Part shown: positions 42,270-44,003 of the stretch, piece after piece
Layout: each line of letters starts with the position of its first letter
Numbering within the stretch: the stretch's first letter is position 1
Assembly: GCA_022616475.1 (NCBI GenBank)
Contig: JAKEEP010000069.1
Location: 1-44,003, forward strand
Origin: Phycisphaerales bacterium
GTDB lineage: Bacteria; Planctomycetota; Phycisphaerae; Phycisphaerales; SM1A02
Length of the DNA: 44,003 nt
Reading direction: 5' to 3'
Program-made: the position numbers and the translations under genes
The notes under the pieces: generated by a model
The model's database searches: none
Told to the model about the DNA's origin: nothing
What the model saw: only the letters and a program-made list of their open reading frames with translations

Positions 42270-43577
42270 ATGGCACAATCGTACTCGGCACGGACGTTGA
42301 GTTCGGTGAATATTGCGAGCCTGGCGCAGGGACGCGACGGCCAGGCGGTCGTGATCGGCGTGGACGTCAGCAAGGCGGAGCTGCGGCTGGTGCCGCGCTG
42401 GGCCGACGGTGAGTTTGCGCGGCCGGTCCGTGTGCGGCAGCCCAGCGAGATCGGACAAGGCGTGGGTCTGCTGCGCGAGCTGGGCAGGGATCGTGAACTC
42501 ATCGTGGCGATCGAGCCGACCGGCCGGTACGGCGATGTCTTCCGGCAGGCATGTCATCGCGCGGGGATCACCGTGCATCGCGTGAGCGCGAAGGTCTCGC
42601 ACGACTACGCGGAAGTGTTCGACGGCGTGCCCAGCCAGCACGACGGGAAGGACGCGGCGCTGATTGCGGAACTCGCCGCGATTGGGAAGAGCCGGCCCTG
42701 GCCGTGGCCGGAACCTGACGGCTGGGAACAGCGGCTGTCGGTGTGCGCGGCCCTGGGCGATGCGTACCAGCGACAACGGATCGCATGGATGAATCGCATC
42801 GAGGCCTGGCTGGCAGCGCACTGGCCGGAAGTGCAGGAGCACCTGTGGCTGACGAGCGCGACGCTTCCACGAATCCTGGCGCGCTATGGCAGCCCGCGCG
42901 CGTTGGCGGCTGATCCTCAGGCGGCTGTTCGTCTGCAGCAATGGGGGCGTGGCCTGTTGTCGCCAGATCGGATCGAGAAGATCCTGCGCTCGGCGCGCGA
43001 GACGGTCGGCGTGGAGGTGATGCGCGAGGAAGCCATGCGGGTGCGGCGATACGCCATCGAGGTGCTGCGCGCCAGACTGCGGCTGCGGCGCTACAAGAGC
43101 CAGATGGCGAGACTGGCCCGGGCGCATCCAGTGACATCGAGGATGGCCAAAGCCGTCGGTCCGGCGACGGCCGGAGTGCTGTGGCTGGAAGCGGGCGATC
43201 CGGGCAAGTACAGCTGCGGCCGCGCGTACCTGAAGGCGCTGGGGCTGAATCTGGTCGAGCGCTCCAGCGGCGCCTACCAGGGCCCGCAGCGCATCAGCAA
43301 GCGCGGCTCGTCGCGGGCGCGGCGCTGGCTGCACTTCGCCGCGATGCGGATTGTGATGGAGGAACCGGTCAACCGCTGGTACGCCGCGAAGATCGCGCGC
43401 GATGGCGGGATCAAGAAGAAGGGGCTGACGGCGATCATGCGAAAGCTGGCCCTGGCCCTGCACCGGGTCGCCAAGGACGACGTGGAGTTCGAACCGAATC
43501 GCCTGTTCGCCGGCCGTCGCCGGCGTCGGCGCAGTCAAGCAACGGCGGGTCAGGAGGACAGCCGCCAGGAGGTGTAG
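42270..43577 (+). CDS. IS110-family transposase
   Basis: A 435-residue transposase. The RuvC-like N-terminal domain carries the DEDD set: D32 (VIGVDVSKAEL), E82 (AIEPTGRYGD), D125 and D128 (QHDGKDA). The C-terminal Transposase_20 domain starts around MAKAVGPATAGVLWLEAGDP and has the Ser-rich motif KRGSSRARRWLHFAA, holding the likely catalytic serine. AGGAGG lies 8 bases before ATG 42270, so the frame's extension to 42204 is not used. The end is Arg-rich (RRRRRRSQ). The gene looks intact and the element may be active. Confidence 0.92.
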   Translation: MAQSYSARTLSSVNIASLAQGRDGQAVVIGVDVSKAELRLVPRWADGEFARPVRVRQPSEIGQGVGLLRELGRDRELIVAIEPTGRYGDVFRQACHRAGITVHRVSAKVSHDYAEVFDGVPSQHDGKDAALIAELAAIGKSRPWPWPEPDGWEQRLSVCAALGDAYQRQRIAWMNRIEAWLAAHWPEVQEHLWLTSATLPRILARYGSPRALAADPQAAVRLQQWGRGLLSPDRIEKILRSARETVGVEVMREEAMRVRRYAIEVLRARLRLRRYKSQMARLARAHPVTSRMAKAVGPATAGVLWLEAGDPGKYSCGRAYLKALGLNLVERSSGAYQGPQRISKRGSSRARRWLHFAAMRIVMEEPVNRWYAAKIARDGGIKKKGLTAIMRKLALALHRVAKDDVEFEPNRLFAGRRRRRRSQATAGQEDSRQEV

Positions 43578-44003
43578 GCAGGACGCACAGGGTGCGATGA
43601 TGCGGATCGGGTTGGCTCTGTCCGGCCACTTCCGGAATGTTTGTCTCGTGGACGAAAAACCACCACGCGAAATCTCGAAGGGCCTGGACAGAGCCGCTGG
43701 ATGAAATCTTCGATACTGCCATGTTGATGCTCGCCGCGTCAGTGCATGCGGCGCGACATCCCAAGTTGAGCAAGGCAGAGGTACCCCAGCCGTGAAGTCC
43801 CAGGGCCGGCCCGCCTCCGGCGCATCGCACGCAGCACCCGCCATGAACGACGACGCAGTTGCATCCCGACCCGCGGATGGGTACGAATCGGCGCGGCACG
43901 GCATGTGCCCCTCGGGGCACATGCCGTGCACCCTGTGTTCTCTACTGGAAACGTAGAGAGAGATCATCTGGTCCTCCTGGACTTGACTCGGACAAGAGCA
44001 ACA
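43578..44003. other. Non-coding right flank of IS110 to window end
   Basis: 426 bases with no supported gene. It has a 10-base inverted pair (GGCTCTGTCC 43614-43623, GGACAGAGCC 43686-43695), the strong 16-bp stem at 43896-43929 and a smaller CTCTAC/GTAGAG stem near 43940. The right end of the IS110 element lies somewhere here. Confidence 0.5.
43896..43929. repeat. Perfect 16-bp stem hairpin
   Basis: GCACGGCATGTGCCCC and its exact complement are separated by only two bases (TC). No T-run follows on either side. It may be a palindromic target of the IS110 element, the element's end, or a terminator. Confidence 0.7.

Larger units (their letters stand above)
42100..43930 (+). mobile_element. IS110-family insertion sequence, ends uncertain
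   Basis: One transposase gene flanked by long non-coding stretches. IS110 elements lack terminal inverted repeats and target duplications, so the ends given are approximate. The left flank (about 42120-42269) has short hairpins (TGCCTC/GAGGCA at 42205-42229, GACC/GGTC near 42175) and would be the place for the bridge RNA in the IS110 subgroup. The right flank holds a 16-bp stem at 43896-43929. Confidence 0.5.

Noticed and set aside
41748-43967. 739-codon minus-strand frame across the IS110 region
   Set aside because: It runs antisense to the transposase, which has the complete DEDD set and a strong ribosome site; the minus product is Arg/His/Pro-rich without domains.
30640-44003. CRISPR array or restriction-modification genes in the mobile region
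   Set aside because: No regularly spaced direct repeats and no methylase or nuclease motifs were found there by eye.

Overview
The window is a 44 kb piece of high-GC bacterial chromosome that most likely comes from a planctomycete, probably of the Phycisphaerae type. This is inferred from gene content: a paired DUF1501/DUF1800 cluster, a zinc ribbon of the CxxCxYDLRG kind at the end of a membrane protein, a DUF1573-ankyrin lipoprotein, many lipoproteins and secreted proteins of unknown function, and a DUF2924-serine recombinase-HTH cassette. No rRNA or other decisive marker is present, so the placement is an inference.

Positions 1 to about 30,640 look like ordinary chromosomal backbone. In order they carry: the 3' part of uvrB; purD; a leftward set with a small membrane protein, a Tat-type DUF1800 lipoprotein and a DUF1501 protein; a cysteine desulfurase; an UMF1/Atg22-like MFS transporter; tRNA-Leu(CAG); recA; three tandem, paralogous secreted proteins built from a repeated beta-rich domain, the first with an Asp/Ser-rich tail broken by a frameshift; a UDP-glucuronate decarboxylase-like sugar-nucleotide enzyme; an ArsR-family repressor; anmK; a GspG-like/zinc-ribbon membrane protein; a lipoprotein; an M32 carboxypeptidase; the DUF1573-ankyrin lipoprotein; a TM2 protein; a Memo-like protein; a decayed membrane-protein gene; dtd; a family 4 uracil-DNA glycosylase; a conserved hypothetical; a polytopic membrane protein; a Mn-type superoxide dismutase; a methyltransferase; and tRNA-Asn(GTT). 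Most genes are single units. Several end at well-formed intrinsic terminators.

From just after tRNA-Asn to the end of the window (about 30,640 to 44,003) the content is that of an integrated mobile element. It begins with a tightly coupled cassette: small ORF, DUF2924, large serine recombinase, HTH protein. A cargo stretch follows with a small leftward gene and two unknown proteins that carry HEPN-like signatures. Then comes a phage/plasmid-like operon with overlapping start and stop codons: HTH protein, two small proteins, a sigma-like protein, a nucleoside deoxyribosyltransferase-like protein with an extra Cys/His cluster, and a primase-polymerase/DUF3987 replication protein. Directly after the replication gene lies a large imperfect palindrome with GTCGCCA iteron-like repeats, a candidate replication origin or control site. 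An IS110-family insertion sequence with long non-coding flanks closes the window. No second copy of the tRNA-Asn 3' end was found, so the element's far end is either outside the window or not defined by that tRNA.

The stretches most worth attention are the HEPN-like pair, the deoxyribosyltransferase-like protein in the replication operon, the palindrome with iterons, the tandem secreted family with its frameshifted acidic tail, and the GspG-like/zinc-ribbon fusion.
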